Below, piece by piece: positions 5,173 through 6,294 of a stretch of DNA of 6,294 nt (position 1 is the first letter of the stretch; the number at the start of each line of letters is the position of its first letter). The notes under the pieces are model-generated. The model was not told where the DNA came from, ran no database searches, and saw only the letters and a list, made by a program, of their open reading frames with translations. The DNA is taken from positions 1 to 6,294 of the forward strand of contig JAJRST010000185.1 of NCBI GenBank assembly GCA_024278645.1. Direction: 5' to 3'. This DNA comes from a bacterium (GTDB lineage Bacteria > Zhuqueibacterota > Zhuqueibacteria > Residuimicrobiales > Krinioviventaceae). The position numbers and the translations under genes are program-made.

Positions 5173-6294
5173 ACTGTGTCAACAGGCTTTCATCAAAAAC
5201 TTGCGTTTTATAGACCCAAAACTCCGCGCCGCTTTTCCAGGCGTTGGGCGGCAGACCGGCTTTTTGACACAAGCTGGCCATTTCTTCATCAATCGTCTTC
5301 CACCCCACTTCGACGGGCACTTCGGGCAGGTAGGTGGCGGCGCGCGCCCCCTTTCGCATGATGATGCCGTGAACGCCCATCTGAAACTCTTCCAGGCTGT
5401 TTATTTTATAGACGTTTGTCAGGTAAACCGAAATCTTTATCTTTATTTTATCAAGCTCTTCCGGCTGCAACGGCGGGAAGCGAGGATCGCCGAACGCGGC
5501 GGAAACGGCCATTTGCGGAACCAGTTTGTAAAGGGGCGCATCCGATTCGTGATGCCCAATGCAACCGCGCAGTTTCCCGCGCTCGTTGATGGTCACGAAC
5601 ACGCCGCGCTTTTCATTCATCACCTCGTATTTCGGCTCGAATTCGGGAATCTCGCCATGCACCATGTAATACTCGATGGCCGCCCGCGCCATGCGCAGCA
5701 GCTCTTTTTGCACCGGCGCATCGAGCGGCTCGTAGGAGATGTGCGGCGACTCTTGTCTTGGGTTCGATTTATAAACGACGATCGCGCCATAGCCGACCAC
5801 ATAGCCGCCGCGCTGACCGGTGACGTCGTTGGAATTGGTGCGATCGAGGAGCCTGGCCTTGTCGGCGCCGAGCGCTTTGGCGGCCACTTGCATCACAACA
5901 ACCGGGCCGCCGCCGCACGCCTGGTACTCGTCCGACTGCAAGCCCTCGCACAACGCCTTCGGCGCCAGGCGGGTCATCGCCTCCAGCGTGCGGCCGCTTA
6001 TCTTTTTGCAGTTGGTGTAGGACTCGCCATGATAAAGGTCGGTGCTGGCCACAAGAAGCGCCTTTTTGTTTTTTATCACTTTGGCGATGGCCTTGCCGAC
6101 CCTTTTACAGGTCGGCCAATCATAGCCGCCGAGGACGATGGGGATGATTTTTGCGCCCGGAAAAAGCGTCTGGATGAACGGCAACTGCACCTCAAGCGCA
6201 TGTTCGGCGCGGTGGCCGTAAATGGAAAACCGTATGTCATCGCACGAGGAGACCAGCTTTTTCGCCGCCTTTTTATCAATGGGGACGCGCCCCA
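5171..6294 (-). CDS. amrB: Memo-AMMECR1 fusion protein (AmmeMemoRadiSam B+A), 5' end off window
   Basis: The visible 373 residues are the C-terminal part of a two-domain protein. The reading frame is open to the right edge and the true start lies beyond it. A GTG at 6190 is internal, because the residues before it continue the Memo family pattern (VPID, then AEHALEVQLPF at fragment residues 29-39). The Memo-like domain covers about 1-175 and belongs to the LigB/extradiol-dioxygenase fold. It keeps STDLYH (83-88, with D85 and H88) and ACGGGP (125-130, with C126), which match metal-pocket positions of the family. The N-terminal GPSH-type element must lie off the window. The AMMECR1 domain covers about 190-373, with GVFVTI (230-235), LRGCIG (241-246, Cys244), GDPRFPPL (268-275), ATYLPEV (319-325) and WVYKTQVF (359-366). 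The function is unknown for the bacterial family. Human MEMO1 has been reported to bind iron or copper, which may not transfer. A separate AMMECR1 gene follows within 10 bp. Confidence 0.92.
   Translation of the reverse strand, partial: GRVPIDKKAAKKLVSSCDDIRFSIYGHRAEHALEVQLPFIQTLFPGAKIIPIVLGGYDWPTCKRVGKAIAKVIKNKKALLVASTDLYHGESYTNCKKISGRTLEAMTRLAPKALCEGLQSDEYQACGGGPVVVMQVAAKALGADKARLLDRTNSNDVTGQRGGYVVGYGAIVVYKSNPRQESPHISYEPLDAPVQKELLRMARAAIEYYMVHGEIPEFEPKYEVMNEKRGVFVTINERGKLRGCIGHHESDAPLYKLVPQMAVSAAFGDPRFPPLQPEELDKIKIKISVYLTNVYKINSLEEFQMGVHGIIMRKGARAATYLPEVPVEVGWKTIDEEMASLCQKAGLPPNAWKSGAEFWVYKTQVFDESLLTQ

Noticed and set aside
4597..5361. Plus-strand open frame of 254 codons
   Set aside because: It is antisense to the AMMECR1 gene and the end of the fusion gene. 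The minus-strand frames contain LRGCIG and DPRFPPL, and the plus frame has nothing recognisable.

Overview
All six genes in this window lie on the minus strand, so transcription runs from high to low coordinates. GC content looks close to 50% by eye. The organism cannot be fixed from this sequence. The gene style (partner-switching regulators with GAF-containing SpoIIE-type phosphatases, and bacterial Memo/AMMECR1 proteins) suits an environmental bacterium of the FCB group or a similar phylum such as Calditrichota. That placement is a low-confidence inference.

Right part (4588-6294): two genes of the Memo/AMMECR1 families. The first runs off the right edge and encodes a Memo domain fused to an AMMECR1 domain. 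Its stop codon overlaps the ribosome binding site of the second gene, a stand-alone AMMECR1 protein, so the two look translationally linked. These correspond to components B and A of the uncharacterised 'AmmeMemoRadiSam' trio. The radical SAM member is not in the window.

Middle (4397-4587): a 191-bp gap with no convincing gene. It holds a perfect 9-bp hairpin and some weaker dyads. It probably separates the two transcription units, although no clear promoter or terminator could be identified.

Left part (1-4396): a compact four-gene regulatory operon of the RsbU/RsbV/RsbW type. In order of transcription it encodes: (1) a membrane-anchored phosphatase with about eight hydrophobic segments, a GAF domain and a PP2C/SpoIIE domain; (2) a STAS-domain anti-anti-sigma factor; (3) an RsbW/SpoIIAB-type ATP-binding serine kinase (anti-sigma factor); (4) a second phosphatase, soluble, with two GAF domains and a PP2C domain, cut by the left edge. 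In the expected circuit the kinase phosphorylates and inactivates the STAS protein. The phosphatases, each responding to its own signal, remove the phosphate, and the STAS protein then pulls the kinase away from its target. No sigma factor or other target is encoded here. The most notable points are two differently equipped phosphatases around one STAS/kinase pair, the second phosphatase starting at a TTG codon directly after and in frame with the kinase stop codon, and the Memo-AMMECR1 fusion beside a divergent second AMMECR1 gene.
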